From Herbiconiux sp. VKM Ac-1786 (GTDB lineage: Bacteria > Actinomycetota > Actinomycetes > Actinomycetales > Microbacteriaceae): a stretch of 64,000 nucleotides of DNA. The stretch's first letter is position 1. The number at the start of each line of letters is the position of its first letter. This document shows positions 31,916 to 41,878 of the stretch, one piece after another. The translations under genes and the position numbers were made by a program. The DNA lies in contig NZ_JADKSG010000001.1 of NCBI RefSeq assembly GCF_015350805.1, forward strand, positions 1,054,001-1,118,000. The letters run 5' to 3'. The notes below the pieces were generated by a model. It did not search any database, had not been told where the DNA came from, and saw only the letters and a list, made by a program, of their open reading frames with translations.

Positions 31916-32500
31916 TCAGCGGCTCGCGTCGGCGGTGACCCGCGGGGTGGTGGCGTCGGTGCTGTGCACCGGCTCCCTGCGGCGGGCGATCGCGTGCCAG
32001 ATCACGAAGACGAGGCCGACGAGATTGATGACGATGTCGCCGATCAGCAGCAGGCCGGTGTTGTTCACCGCGTAGTCGGCGTTGGCGATCGTCTGGTAGA
32101 GGTGCCCGCCGGCGGCGCCGAAGCCGAAGATCACCGCGGCGACGACCACGCCGACCTTGGCGCGGAACTGAGCCTTGCGGCTGTAGACCAGGAAGCAGAC
32201 CAGGGCGAAGCCGAGGCTGGAGAAGGCGAGCTCGAGCTGGAAGGGCGACTGCGCCCATCCGATGGTCTTCGCTGCGTAGTCGCCGAACACGGAGTGCATC
32301 ACGAAGTTGATGGTGAAGGCCACACCGAGGGCATAGAAGATGAACTCGTTCACAAAGATGCCACTCACTTCGGCGGGCGAACGGTGGCCGTTCCGGCGCA
32401 GCACCTTGACGGCGGCCACGATCAGGCCAAGCACGAAGCAGCTGATGAGGTAGTTGCCGATGACGGCGGTGAGAACGGCGGTGATGATGTCGGAGATCAC
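31916..32500 (-). CDS. DUF6790-like membrane protein
   Basis: 194 residues with about five transmembrane helices (ITAVLTAVIGNYLISCFVLGLIVAAVKVL; FIFYALGVAFTINFVMHSVFGD; LAFSSLGFALVCFLVYSR; VGVVVAAVIFGFGAAGGHLYQ; LLLIGDIVINLVGLVFVIWHA). The NRxY-poor layout resembles DUF6790. A GTG start at 32500 is preferred, preceded by an AGAAAG purine run. It is first in a leftward three-gene operon. Confidence 0.75.
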   Translation of the reverse strand: MISDIITAVLTAVIGNYLISCFVLGLIVAAVKVLRRNGHRSPAEVSGIFVNEFIFYALGVAFTINFVMHSVFGDYAAKTIGWAQSPFQLELAFSSLGFALVCFLVYSRKAQFRAKVGVVVAAVIFGFGAAGGHLYQTIANADYAVNNTGLLLIGDIVINLVGLVFVIWHAIARRREPVHSTDATTPRVTADASR

Positions 32501-32719
32501 GGGGTCGCTTTCTGGAGTGACGTCGGTGCCGCCGAACGCGCGCCACCGGCTCGACACTAGAGTTCTGCGCGTTCCCTGTCTGCCGGGCGACCGGGCGTCA
32601 TCCGTTCGGACTACACGGCTGTCATCCACTCGATCAGCGCCGCTACGACGGTTTGATCGGAGACCGATGGAACCGGATGATTGTCGTGAGGTCCGGAGCG
32701 GACCGGGTCGGGGGTTGTC

Positions 32720-33358
32720 GTGAAGATCACGGTCGCGGTCGGAGACGATCATCCGGTCGTGCGCGCCGGTCTGGTGCAGATGCTCACCGCATCGGAGCTG
32801 ATCGACGTCGTGGCCGAGGCCGACGACGGCACCCAGTTGCTCGACGCCATCCGCGCGCTGAGACCCCAGGTGGCCCTCAGCGACTTCCGCATGCCGGGCT
32901 TGGACGGAGCAGCCCTCGCGCTCGCGGCGCAGCAGGAGCAGCTTCCCACCCGGGTGCTCGTGCTGTCGGCCTACACGGAGCCGGCCATCGTGTTCCGGTG
33001 CCTCGAGAACGGCGCGGCGGGCTTCCTGTCGAAGGACGTCGACCGCACCACCCTGATCGATGCCATCCACAGCGTCGCCTCGGGCACCGATGTGCTGCCG
33101 CCCGAATTCATCGGCGACGTGCTCGACCAGATCCGGCAGCGGCGCACCGCCACTCCCGCAGCAATCACCTTGAGCCCGCGCGAGCGAGAGATCCTCGCGG
33201 CGGCCGCGGAAGGTCGGTCGGCGCCCGACATCGCCCGATCGATGCACCTCTCCACCTCGACGGTGAAGACCTACCTGCGTCGCTTGTACGAGAAGCTCGG
33301 CGTCGCCAGCCGCGGGGCCGCCATCGCCGAGGCCATGCGTCAGGATCTCCTCCGGTGA
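32720..33358 (+). CDS. NarL/LiaR-type response regulator
   Basis: 212 residues from a GTG start. The receiver has phospho-Asp55 (LSDFRMPG) and Lys in FLSKDV; the C-terminal LuxR HTH is LSPREREILAAAAEGRSAPDIARSMHLSTSTVKTYLRRLYEKLG. It pairs with the kinase behind it (GTGA overlap) and probably controls the divergent wall-protein operon, 219 nt away. Confidence 0.93.
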   Translation: MKITVAVGDDHPVVRAGLVQMLTASELIDVVAEADDGTQLLDAIRALRPQVALSDFRMPGLDGAALALAAQQEQLPTRVLVLSAYTEPAIVFRCLENGAAGFLSKDVDRTTLIDAIHSVASGTDVLPPEFIGDVLDQIRQRRTATPAAITLSPREREILAAAAEGRSAPDIARSMHLSTSTVKTYLRRLYEKLGVASRGAAIAEAMRQDLLR

Positions 33359-34602
33359 CCGACGGGCCCCTGATGGCCGAGCGCCCCGACTCGCTCGGCG
33401 GCCGCATCCTGAGTTCGGTGCACCGCGTCACCGCCCTCCTCCGCGTGGCGCTGCTCGCGCCGCTGCTCGTGCTCGCCGTGTTCCTCACCGACATCGCTGA
33501 CGTCGGCGCTACCGCCTTCTCGGTGCTGGTGGCGCTCTTCGCGGCCTGGGGACTGTTCACCGTCTGGTGGTCGGTGCAGCGGCCGGTGCCCTCGTGGGCG
33601 GGAGCAGCGAGCATCGTCGTCGACCTGGCATTCTTCATCGCCATGGCAGCGAGTTCCGCCGGGGCGACCTCCTACATCACCCCCGTCTTCTACCTCTACC
33701 CGGTGTTCTCGGTCTTCTATTCACGGCCCGCCCTCACGGCCGTCGTCGGGGGTGTCGTAGCGGGAGGATACGCCGCGGTGTGGCTCGAGAACCTCGCCGT
33801 GCGAGGCGGCCCAGACGAACCCGGCATCGTGTGGATGCACTTCCTGCTGCTGACCTGGATGGCTCTGACCACCACCGCGCTGTCGCTCGTGCTGGCCCAT
33901 CGCGCCCGCGCCGACACCGAGGCCCGCAGCGTGCAGACCAGCCTGATCGCGCAGGTACTCGCCGCCGATCACCGCGCCAGCACCCGGCTCGCGAACGACC
34001 TGCACGACGGCCCCCTGCAAGACGTCATCGCCGTCCGACGACTGCTCGAGCAGATCGGCGACACCTCGCCCGACCGCGAGCGGGTCGACACCGCAGCCCG
34101 CATCCTCACCGAGACCACCGCCCGTCTGCGCGGCACCGTCCAGAGCATCCACCCGCACGTCCTCGCAGAGCTCGGGCTCGCCGCAGCGGTGACGGAGCTG
34201 GCACGCACAGCGGCGTCACGCGATGCCGTCCCGGTATCCGCAGCAGTCGAGCCCCTGCCCCCGATCGACTCCGAGAAGGCAGCGGCACTGTTCGGGGCCT
34301 GCCGCGAGTTCGTCGCCAACGCGCAACGGCACGCCCACGCGAACCGGATCGACATCACCCTCACCCAACGCGGCGAGCACATCGTCCTGTCGGTGACTGA
34401 CGACGGAGAGGGGTTCGATGCCGACTCCTCCGCCTCAGGCAACGCGGTGCGAGACGGGCACGTCGGCCTCGCATCACACCGACTGCGCATCCACAGCCTC
34501 GGCGGCACGATGAACCTCGACACCTACCCCGGTGCCGGGACCACCGTACGAGCGGCTCTCCCCACAACAGATCCAGCAGATCCGAGAGTTGACCTGCGCT
34601 GA
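33355..34602 (+). CDS. LiaS/NarX-type sensor histidine kinase
   Basis: 415 residues with four to six transmembrane helices in the first 180 residues and almost no extracytoplasmic domain, a HisKA_3 helix (RLANDLHDGPLQDVIAVRRLL) and HATPase (FVANAQRHAHANRID; TDDGEGF). A membrane-stress type sensor. The GTG start overlaps the regulator stop; an ATG at 33373 is the alternative. Confidence 0.92.
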   Translation: MTDGPLMAERPDSLGGRILSSVHRVTALLRVALLAPLLVLAVFLTDIADVGATAFSVLVALFAAWGLFTVWWSVQRPVPSWAGAASIVVDLAFFIAMAASSAGATSYITPVFYLYPVFSVFYSRPALTAVVGGVVAGGYAAVWLENLAVRGGPDEPGIVWMHFLLLTWMALTTTALSLVLAHRARADTEARSVQTSLIAQVLAADHRASTRLANDLHDGPLQDVIAVRRLLEQIGDTSPDRERVDTAARILTETTARLRGTVQSIHPHVLAELGLAAAVTELARTAASRDAVPVSAAVEPLPPIDSEKAAALFGACREFVANAQRHAHANRIDITLTQRGEHIVLSVTDDGEGFDADSSASGNAVRDGHVGLASHRLRIHSLGGTMNLDTYPGAGTTVRAALPTTDPADPRVDLR

Positions 34603-35017
34603 CCGCACCAAAAGCCAGAGTCCAGTACCTCGGACGTTGGGACACGCTCACCTAGCCCCCGGTCACCGGAACGTATTTCGGACCGGGGAGACGAGACGCG
34701 CCGTTTCGGCGTGTCCGGCACATTGCGGCGGCGTCCGGTGAACGATCCCCTATCGAGATTCCTTGTTATAGCGGACAACTGCTAGCTGGGCTCAAAGATG
34801 GTGTCACTGGGCGGCTATCTACGAGTTGAGTGCCTGGGGGTAAGACGGCAGCCGACGCTGCGCCGCTCGTCGGGCGGAGCGGCGGCTTTCTCCCGCCACC
34901 AGACTGCTGACCACAATCTAGGGGAACGCATCTCACACCATCGCTCGAGCAGGCCTGCCACTTGGTGCTGAAAGGGGCCGGTGCACTGCCTAATGTCTGA
35001 TCAAAGTGACCTTGTGC
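34603..35017. other. 415-nt intergenic region
   Basis: No gene or known RNA seen. The stretch 34780-34840 shows a faint resemblance to the dispersed repeat at 39768/41722 (GCTAGC ... GATGG ... TGGGCGGC), too weak to assert. Confidence 0.4.
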
Positions 35018-35653
35018 TCACCCGGGCTCTGGCGGGCTGGCACTCCTGAAGGGGGTGACCCATGGAAAGCGGCTAAAGATCGGTATCAGAGGATGAATTA
35101 GCGGCCCCACTGCAAATGCGGCAATCACGGTTCCAACACCGACGTTGCCGCCGAGGATGCCACCAGCGATCACTACCGTTACTTCTATTGATGTCCGGGT
35201 CACCCATATCGGCCAGCCAAGCCGCTCGTGCAACCCGACCATAAGCCCGTCCCGCGCGCCAGAACCAAAACCCGCGCCGATGTAGCACGCGGTTGCAATC
35301 GCAAGAAGCAAAAGGCCCGATGCGAAGAGAGCCACCCGCAACACAAGAACTTGTGAAGTGGGTACTACCGCCAGAACGATATCTGCCGAAGGCCCGATCA
35401 TCACCACATTAAGAAGAGTTCCGATGCCGGGACGCTGCCTTAGCGGTATCCAGAGCAGGAGTAACGCAGCGCTCACCGCCACCGTGATGACACCGAAGGA
35501 GAACGGCACAAGATGTTGCAGGCCCTGTGTCAACACTGACCATGAACTGACGCCTACGGTCGCCCGCACCATTAGTGCTGTCGCAGCACCGTAGAGGAAT
35601 AGTCCGACGCCGAGTTGGGCAAGGCGAAAGAGTATTCGAGGGCCGGGTCGCAT
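35018..35653 (-). CDS. YczE/YitT-like membrane protein
   Basis: About 211 residues with five transmembrane helices and motifs of the YczE family: LVQL-like FRLAQLGVGLFLYGAATALMVRATVGVSSWSVL, GIGTLLNVVMIGPSADIVL, and IGAGFGSGARDGLMVGLHERLGW. Probable membrane transporter or permease-like protein of unknown substrate. The ATG at 35653 starts the conserved region; another at 35680 is possible. Confidence 0.82.
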   Translation of the reverse strand: MRPGPRILFRLAQLGVGLFLYGAATALMVRATVGVSSWSVLTQGLQHLVPFSFGVITVAVSAALLLLWIPLRQRPGIGTLLNVVMIGPSADIVLAVVPTSQVLVLRVALFASGLLLLAIATACYIGAGFGSGARDGLMVGLHERLGWPIWVTRTSIEVTVVIAGGILGGNVGVGTVIAAFAVGPLIHPLIPIFSRFPWVTPFRSASPPEPG

Positions 35654-35945
35654 CTTCTGATGGTTGCTCTCCCTTGCCATGGACAACAACAGCCAATCGA
35701 GGATTTCTGGTTTCGGTGATGATCGTGACCACGATCGTCGATTCAGCCGTCAGTGACGCTAACGGGCTTCATGCACGCCTCGGCAAATGATGAGGCTCTC
35801 GTCCGATACGGATCTCTGCACATGATTCTCGCCAGCGACTTGCCCCTACTGGCCGGGATCATCTCGGCAGGGCGGCGCAGTACGCAGACGAACTATTTGC
35901 CGTTGGAGTGTGCGGCCGAGCCCGATCGCGCTAACGATGGTTTCA

Positions 35946-36806
35946 TCAAGGGGTTGCGGAGTTGAGCTGCCGACGCAGGATCGCGTCGAGGGCCCGGTCG
36001 GGTAGCACGCGTGCCAGACGGGTGAGGATCGCCGCGTCACGGCCGACCATGTACCGGGTCCGGGGCTTGGATGCGTGGATGGCGCGGCTGATGACGGTCG
36101 CGGCCGTCTCGGCGGGAATACCCGTCTTGGCGTAGCTTTTTGCTTGGGCGACGTGGGCTTCGATGAGGCGGGCATACCGGTGGGTCTGTTCAGGGGTCAT
36201 TCGGTCCGCGATCAGTGCTGCGGTAACGAGCCCACGTTCGGACAGCTTCGAGCGGACCACCCCGGGAACGACGACGATCACGTCGACGCCGAACTCCGCA
36301 ACCTCTCGGCGAAGGGCGTCGCTGATCGCGTCCATCGCGGCTTTCGCGCCGGAGTAGGGCCCTGAACTTGGCATTGCGACGCTACTAAGGAGGGAGCCGA
36401 TGTTCAGGATGCGTCCATGACTGGCCACTAGTGCGGGCAGTAGGGCTTGGGTGACGGTGACCGGACCGAACACCGCGACATCGAACTGCCGCTTCCAGTC
36501 TGCGATAGGCAGCACCTCGACCGGAGCGTCGACGGCGATGCCTGCGTTGTTTATCAGAGCGCGTAGCGGCCTTCCTTCGGGATCAGCGCGGACCCGCTGG
36601 GCGAGAGCCTGGATATGAGTGATATTGGTGATGTCGAGAATGATCGGCTCGATGTTCACTGACTCCTGGGCGAGGGAGTCGCCGTCGATGTTGCGGCGGA
36701 CACCGGCGAGGACATGGAAGCCTTCGCCGGCGAGCTGCCGGGCGGTGGCGCGACCTATTCCGGTGGAAGCGCCAGTGACGATTACGAGTTCGTTGTTTGT
36801 CTTCAT
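35946..36806 (-). CDS. Short-chain dehydrogenase/reductase
   Basis: 286 residues. The NAD(P) loop is TGASTGIGRATA, with NNAGIA, catalytic Ser in IGSLLSSVAMPSSGPYSGAKAAM (Y-x-x-x-K) and PGVVRSKL. A complete classical SDR acting on an unknown carbonyl or alcohol. It sits at the end of the leftward operon from 38937 that also holds two membrane proteins and a quinone-type reductase. Confidence 0.93.
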   Translation of the reverse strand: MKTNNELVIVTGASTGIGRATARQLAGEGFHVLAGVRRNIDGDSLAQESVNIEPIILDITNITHIQALAQRVRADPEGRPLRALINNAGIAVDAPVEVLPIADWKRQFDVAVFGPVTVTQALLPALVASHGRILNIGSLLSSVAMPSSGPYSGAKAAMDAISDALRREVAEFGVDVIVVVPGVVRSKLSERGLVTAALIADRMTPEQTHRYARLIEAHVAQAKSYAKTGIPAETAATVISRAIHASKPRTRYMVGRDAAILTRLARVLPDRALDAILRRQLNSATP

Positions 36807-36849
36807 GATGAGAGGCCAATCTTGTTCAGACAAATGGGGTGAAGGGCGT

Positions 36850-37236
36850 TCAGGACGCGATGTTGGCTGCAATGCGCTTGCGGTTGCAGCGAACTGCGTA
36901 ATGCGCGGCGAAGGCCGTGGTCGCTCCTAGTGCGACGGTGAGGGCGACGTGGAGGGGGTCGTAGTCCTTGGTCAGGCTCGGCGGCGGGGTTTCTCGGGTC
37001 GCCCACAGACCGATGGCGACGGTCTGAGAAAGGGTGAAGGCGGCGGCGAAGGGGAGGACGAGTCGCCACCGGCTTCCGCCGATGATGACGGTGGCAGTGA
37101 GGACGAGTATGGGGACAGTTCCGATGAGCGCCCATCCGGTGCTCACAAGAACGATGGAGCTCCAGGCCGATCCAAGGATGACGTATGTGAGCCGATTGGA
37201 GGGTGTGGCGCGGGTTCGACGAGTCGCTTGGGACAT
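36850..37236 (-). CDS. Membrane protein of unknown function
   Basis: 128 residues with three to four hydrophobic helices (LTYVILGSAWSSIVLVSTGWALIG, VPILVLTATVIIG, LVLPFAAAFTLSQTVAIGLWA, ALTVALGATTAFAAHYAV). It lies 12 nt after the preceding gene and 43 nt before the SDR, so it belongs to the operon. No family recognised. Confidence 0.72.
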   Translation of the reverse strand: MSQATRRTRATPSNRLTYVILGSAWSSIVLVSTGWALIGTVPILVLTATVIIGGSRWRLVLPFAAAFTLSQTVAIGLWATRETPPPSLTKDYDPLHVALTVALGATTAFAAHYAVRCNRKRIAANIAS

Positions 37237-37248
37237 AGGGCCGGCCCC

Positions 37249-37851
37249 TTACAGAACCGGGTAATTGGGGTACTGGCGGCGAGGGGCAAGGAAGATGGCG
37301 AGGATATAGGCGCCACCACCACCCGCTGCCATCACTAGGAGCGTGAGGGGCGCAGGGAGCATGAGGGCAACGCCGCCCAGGACGGTCAGGAAGGTGCCCA
37401 GGGAGTAATGAAGTGGGTCTCGACGCACCGCACCTTCAGCGACGTAGATCAGTCCAACAACGAGGGCCGATCCTGTCGGCCATAGCAGCAGTTGCAGTTG
37501 CGGATCACCGGAAGACAGCGACAGCCCGGTGATGACAAAGAACAGGCCGGTAAAGCCGGCGACCCAGGCCATGCCCAGCATTCGGGAAGTGATGAGTTCC
37601 GTCCCGACTAGGGATTTCTGGGCTCGCATCGCCGAGACAGTGCTGGCGATCGTTCCTGCGATGAATCCGAGCCCAAGCATGACCCAGGACAACCAGCCGG
37701 GGATGACCGTCCCCCCGCCGAACGTCAATGCGTTCAGGCCATGACCGAAAACGTAGGCGACGGCGAAGAACAGATAAGCGAGACGGTTGTCGATCGACAG
37801 CGAACGGAGAACCGGACGGGGTGTGACGAGCGGAGCGTGCAGCGTGGACAT
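37249..37851 (-). CDS. Membrane protein of unknown function
   Basis: 200 residues with six hydrophobic helices and no recognised motif (RLAYLFFAVAYVFGHGLNAL; MLGLGFIAGTIASTVSAM; WVAGFTGLFFVITGLSL; LLLWPTGSALVVGLIYVAEG; SLGTFLTVLGGVALMLPAPLTLLV). Second gene of the TetR-controlled operon, 27 nt after the reductase. Confidence 0.75.
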   Translation of the reverse strand: MSTLHAPLVTPRPVLRSLSIDNRLAYLFFAVAYVFGHGLNALTFGGGTVIPGWLSWVMLGLGFIAGTIASTVSAMRAQKSLVGTELITSRMLGMAWVAGFTGLFFVITGLSLSSGDPQLQLLLWPTGSALVVGLIYVAEGAVRRDPLHYSLGTFLTVLGGVALMLPAPLTLLVMAAGGGGAYILAIFLAPRRQYPNYPVL

Positions 37852-37878
37852 GGTTTCTCGTTCCAGGAGGCGGGTGGA

Positions 37879-38937
37879 TTAAGCGGGGAGAAGGACGACT
37901 TTGCCGGCCACGGTGCGGCTTTCAGCAAGTTGGAGGGCTCTCACGGTGTCGGTCAGAGAAAAACGGGCTGCGACTTGTGGGCGCAGCACACTCGATTCGA
38001 GAAGCCCCAACACTTCCGCGAAGGCGGCGCCGATCTGCCGGTAGAACGAGCTCGGACGTTTGACTCCCTTCCAGAAGTCAAAGAAGCTCGCCCGGCGACC
38101 ATTAGGGAGCGCGTTCCAAATCGCCAGGCGAGTGAAGAGAGCGAAAAAGATCGAGCCAACGCTTCTGCTGTCGTCCTTTGCTGCCGCCGTGCCATAAGAC
38201 ACCAGCGCGCCCCCGCGGCGCACCAGCGCCCACGACTGAGTGATACCAGCTCCGCCGATGTGGTCGAAGACTGCGTCGTACCCTGAGGGGGCAAGGTCGC
38301 GAAGCTGGTCGTGCATGTCCGGCCTGGTGTAATCGACCGGTTCGGCGCCGAGGTCACGCAGCAGGTCGTGGTGGCGGAGCGATGCCGTACCCACCACACG
38401 AATGCTTCCTGCATTCGCAAGCTGGACGAGGGTCGACCCGACGCCGCCGTTCGCTCCGAGTACAAGGATCGTTCCCCCCGACCGGACTCGTGCTACCTCA
38501 TAGAGCATGCGCCACGCCGTGATGCCGTTAACGATGATCGACTCGATCTCCGCCGCGTCCATCTCCACCGGTACCGGCATCAACGCGCGCGCGTCGACGT
38601 CAACCACATCTGCCCACGCCCCGATCTTCGTCACCGCGGCGAACCGTCTCCCGATGACATCAGTAGACACCCCCGGCCCCACCGCGATGACAGTACCGAC
38701 AACGTCGTAACCGGGGACGAAAGGGAACGCTGGCTGGCCGTAGTAGCGGCCCCGACGCATTTGCTGCTCAGCGAAGCTCACACCCGTCGCCTCCATGCGG
38801 AGCACCGCATGTCCTGGTGCTGGCGGAGACACCTCGGTGGTGTGGACGATAAGCCCTTCCGGTTCTACGAGACCGGGAAGAACGACCTCCATACGCGAAT
38901 GCGGCGCCGTATGGGCGGAGAAAATGGGTTCAGGCAT
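37879..38937 (-). CDS. Medium-chain reductase of quinone-oxidoreductase type
   Basis: 352 residues without zinc ligands. It has VSPPAPGHAVLRMEATGVSFAEQQMRRGRYYGQPAFPFVPGYDVVGTV and the NADPH motif ILVLGANGGVGSTLVQLA, plus FDHIGGAG. Family members reduce quinones or enals. The start has GAGGAG six nt upstream. It diverges from the TetR gene over a shared palindromic operator. Confidence 0.92.
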   Translation of the reverse strand: MPEPIFSAHTAPHSRMEVVLPGLVEPEGLIVHTTEVSPPAPGHAVLRMEATGVSFAEQQMRRGRYYGQPAFPFVPGYDVVGTVIAVGPGVSTDVIGRRFAAVTKIGAWADVVDVDARALMPVPVEMDAAEIESIIVNGITAWRMLYEVARVRSGGTILVLGANGGVGSTLVQLANAGSIRVVGTASLRHHDLLRDLGAEPVDYTRPDMHDQLRDLAPSGYDAVFDHIGGAGITQSWALVRRGGALVSYGTAAAKDDSRSVGSIFFALFTRLAIWNALPNGRRASFFDFWKGVKRPSSFYRQIGAAFAEVLGLLESSVLRPQVAARFSLTDTVRALQLAESRTVAGKVVLLPA

Positions 38938-38952
38938 AACAGCTCCTCGTGA

Positions 38953-38972
38953 GTAAACAAGTGTTTGTTTAC
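38953..38972. promoter_or_regulatory. TetR-type palindromic operator
   Basis: GTAAACAA at 38953-38960 and TTGTTTAC at 38965-38972 form a perfect 8-bp inverted repeat with a 4-nt spacer, between the divergent reductase and TetR genes. It starts 15 nt before the reductase ATG, a position suited to repression. Confidence 0.82.
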
Positions 38973-39014
38973 GTCAGTATACGCACATTGGGAAACAGAT
39001 GTAAAGTTACAGCC

Positions 39015-39647
39015 ATGAGCCTTTCCGGACCCCCAGCCTCCCGCATCCGCAACGCTCGAGGTGACGGAGGACGACTCCGCGATGAGATCGTCGATGCGGC
39101 AGCGACTCTGCTTGAGGGCGGCAACGCCGAGTCAATTACGCTCCGCGCCGTCGCTCGGACGGCAGGGGTGACCGCCCCCTCCATCTACCGTCATTTCGAA
39201 AGCGTCGACGCCATCCTTCGTGTCGTGGTCGAGCGGACCTTCGCCGACCTCGCACTGGTACTTCGAGTGGCAGCCCAGAGCGCGGCCGGCGTAGAGCAGG
39301 TGTGGGCGGTGACGCACGCGTACCTCGCTTTCGCTGAGGAACATCCCGAGCAATATCGCCTTCTTTTCGGCGGCGCTTGGGACGCAGCAAACATCGACCC
39401 CAGCGAACTCGTCGAACGCGAGGAGCGGCGAAACATCGGCCAGGACGCTTTACTCGTTCTGGCCGACGCAATATCCGCTGCTTCGGCTGCAGGCTCGTCG
39501 TCAAGTACGGATCATAGGAGCGATGCCGCCGCGCTCTGGGTCGGTCTTCATGGACTGGCGACACTTCGCCGCGCGACGCCACTGTTTCCTTGGCCCACAA
39601 CGATTGAGCACGACCTTATTCATGCGCTCGCTCGACTTCAGAAGTGA
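39015..39647 (+). CDS. TetR-family transcriptional regulator
   Basis: 210 residues. The N-terminal HTH is EIVDAAATLLEGGNAESITLRAVARTAGVTAPSIYRHFESVDAIL. The C-terminal domain resembles TetR_C_25/WHG-type ligand domains (AYLAFAEEHPEQYRLLFGG). The ATG at 39015 is chosen; an upstream start at 38949 would lie on the operator. Local repressor of the divergent operon. Confidence 0.93.
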   Translation: MSLSGPPASRIRNARGDGGRLRDEIVDAAATLLEGGNAESITLRAVARTAGVTAPSIYRHFESVDAILRVVVERTFADLALVLRVAAQSAAGVEQVWAVTHAYLAFAEEHPEQYRLLFGGAWDAANIDPSELVEREERRNIGQDALLVLADAISAASAAGSSSSTDHRSDAAALWVGLHGLATLRRATPLFPWPTTIEHDLIHALARLQK

Positions 39648-40122
39648 CGCCAATGGTCCGAACGCACGTTTCGGAACCCGATTGTTTGGAATAACCGCAA
39701 GGGTTTCACGCATCGCGGGTGAGCGTGCCGGTAATACATCGCAAGCTACACGTCTACAACCCTCATTTCTTCTCGTCTGGTGCTGGTCCATTCGGTGAAA
39801 GCGGTAGTTGCACCGTCGGTGTCCGGAGCTGGCGTACGCCGTCGAGCCCGGCTGTCGGCCCAAATGGATTAGCAGAGTGCGCAATGATGGCGCTCGACTG
39901 CGTCATCCAAGACGGCGGAAGCGATGCTCATGAAGGCTGGGCCAGAGTGATGTCCGCCCCACCACTTTGCCTTCCCTGGACTCTGGATCGCTGCCGGAGG
40001 GCGTTCCCTCTCGTCGCCGCCGCCTGTGGTGTTTGCCGTCCTCGAAACCGCATGACCCTCATAAGTCGTCGACTAGCGTCGAAGACTTCGTCGTTCGATA
40101 GAGGATTTTCTATCAGAACGAA
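39648..40122. other. 475-nt intergenic region with direct-repeat copy A
   Basis: No gene seen. Positions about 39768-39916 resemble 41722-41878 in the same orientation. Exact shared blocks include GGTGTCCGGAGCT, ACGCCGTCGAG and AGCAGAGTGCGCAATGATGG. Confidence 0.6.
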
Positions 40123-40599
40123 TCAGGCCTCGGTTGCGGGCCAGAAGGCCGTGGACAGATCCACGAAGTCGCGTGACGTCGTCGGAGTGAATGTCCTGTC
40201 TTGCTGGTCCCAAGTGAGGATGGACATGCGGCTTAGCGAGATATCCGTGACGCCGGCGACAGGGTTTAGGCGCCCTTCTGCGCCGACGAGCTGGGTAACG
40301 GTGTTGATGGTGACAGCTGTGTCGCTGGCGACGTTCACGACACCGGGGATGGTCTCGATCGGGGTCGCAATCTCGCCAGCGACGGACAGGGTACCGTCGT
40401 TGCGGTCGACGAACGCACCGAGGGTCCCGGCGAGGACGAGGCGCGCCGCGGTCTCGATGACGAGAGAGCCCCGGAGGTTCCCGTAGAGGAAGAGGGTGTG
40501 TCCTTCCTCGACTGTCAGCCCGTCGTAAAGCGTCCCTTGAATAGCCAGGTCCTCTCGGGCAATGAATGCGATCGAGAGATCGCCGCTGATGGTCTTCAT
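40123..40599 (-). CDS. Hypothetical beta-repeat protein (bactofilin-like layout)
   Basis: 158 residues, no signal peptide. The middle (LTVEEGHTLFLYGNLRGSLVIETAARLVLAGTLGAFV ... GTLSVAGEIAT) has the short strand-turn rhythm of polymer-forming/bactofilin-like beta solenoids. A C-terminal part of about 60 residues is not recognised. It stands between the two copies of the direct repeat. Confidence 0.6.
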   Translation of the reverse strand: MKTISGDLSIAFIAREDLAIQGTLYDGLTVEEGHTLFLYGNLRGSLVIETAARLVLAGTLGAFVDRNDGTLSVAGEIATPIETIPGVVNVASDTAVTINTVTQLVGAEGRLNPVAGVTDISLSRMSILTWDQQDRTFTPTTSRDFVDLSTAFWPATEA

Positions 40600-40826
40600 G
40601 CAGGGGGGTGCTCCTTTCGACGATCTGGGCCGCGTTCGTGGATGCGGGATCTATGCCGACCGACACGAGCCCCACACGTACGTATGGATGAAGTCCGCAG
40701 GCGAGGCCTGGTGCTGGCCAGGCCCTGGCAAGAAGGTGACCAGGACGCAGATTTAGCATCGGACGAATCGTTCGCTTCTGGTGAGGGGTCTCCCTCACTT
40801 TCTACCGGTTCGAAGGTTGCGAGCAA

Positions 40827-41687
<861 letters not shown>

Positions 41688-41721
41688 TCAGTCATGACTC
41701 ATGTGTCCAGAACACTTTTGT

Positions 41722-41878
41722 CTTCTGGTTTGATGTCGATTTCTTCAGTTAAAGCGGCCGGCGCACAGTTGGTGTCCGGAGCTAACGTGTACGCCGTCGA
41801 GTCCGGCTGTAGCCCTAGGACGGGCTAGCAGAGTGCGCAATGATGGCGTTGGGCGGCGTCATCCAAGACGCCGGGTCG
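41722..41878. repeat. Direct-repeat copy B
   Basis: About 150 bp in the same orientation as 39768-39916, 1.95 kb away. Conserved blocks are AAAGCGG, GGTGTCCGGAGCT, TACGCCGTCGAG, AGCAGAGTGCGCAATGATGG and GCGTCATCCAAGACG. The overlap with the last codons of the WYL gene means the repeat end is partly coding. Confidence 0.65.

Noticed and set aside
34780-34840. Possible third copy of the 39768/41722 repeat
   Set aside because: Only short scattered matches; could be chance.
40562-40756. Rightward 64-codon ORF beside the hypothetical beta-repeat gene
   Set aside because: Overlaps the start of the opposite gene, no ribosome site and no recognisable domain.
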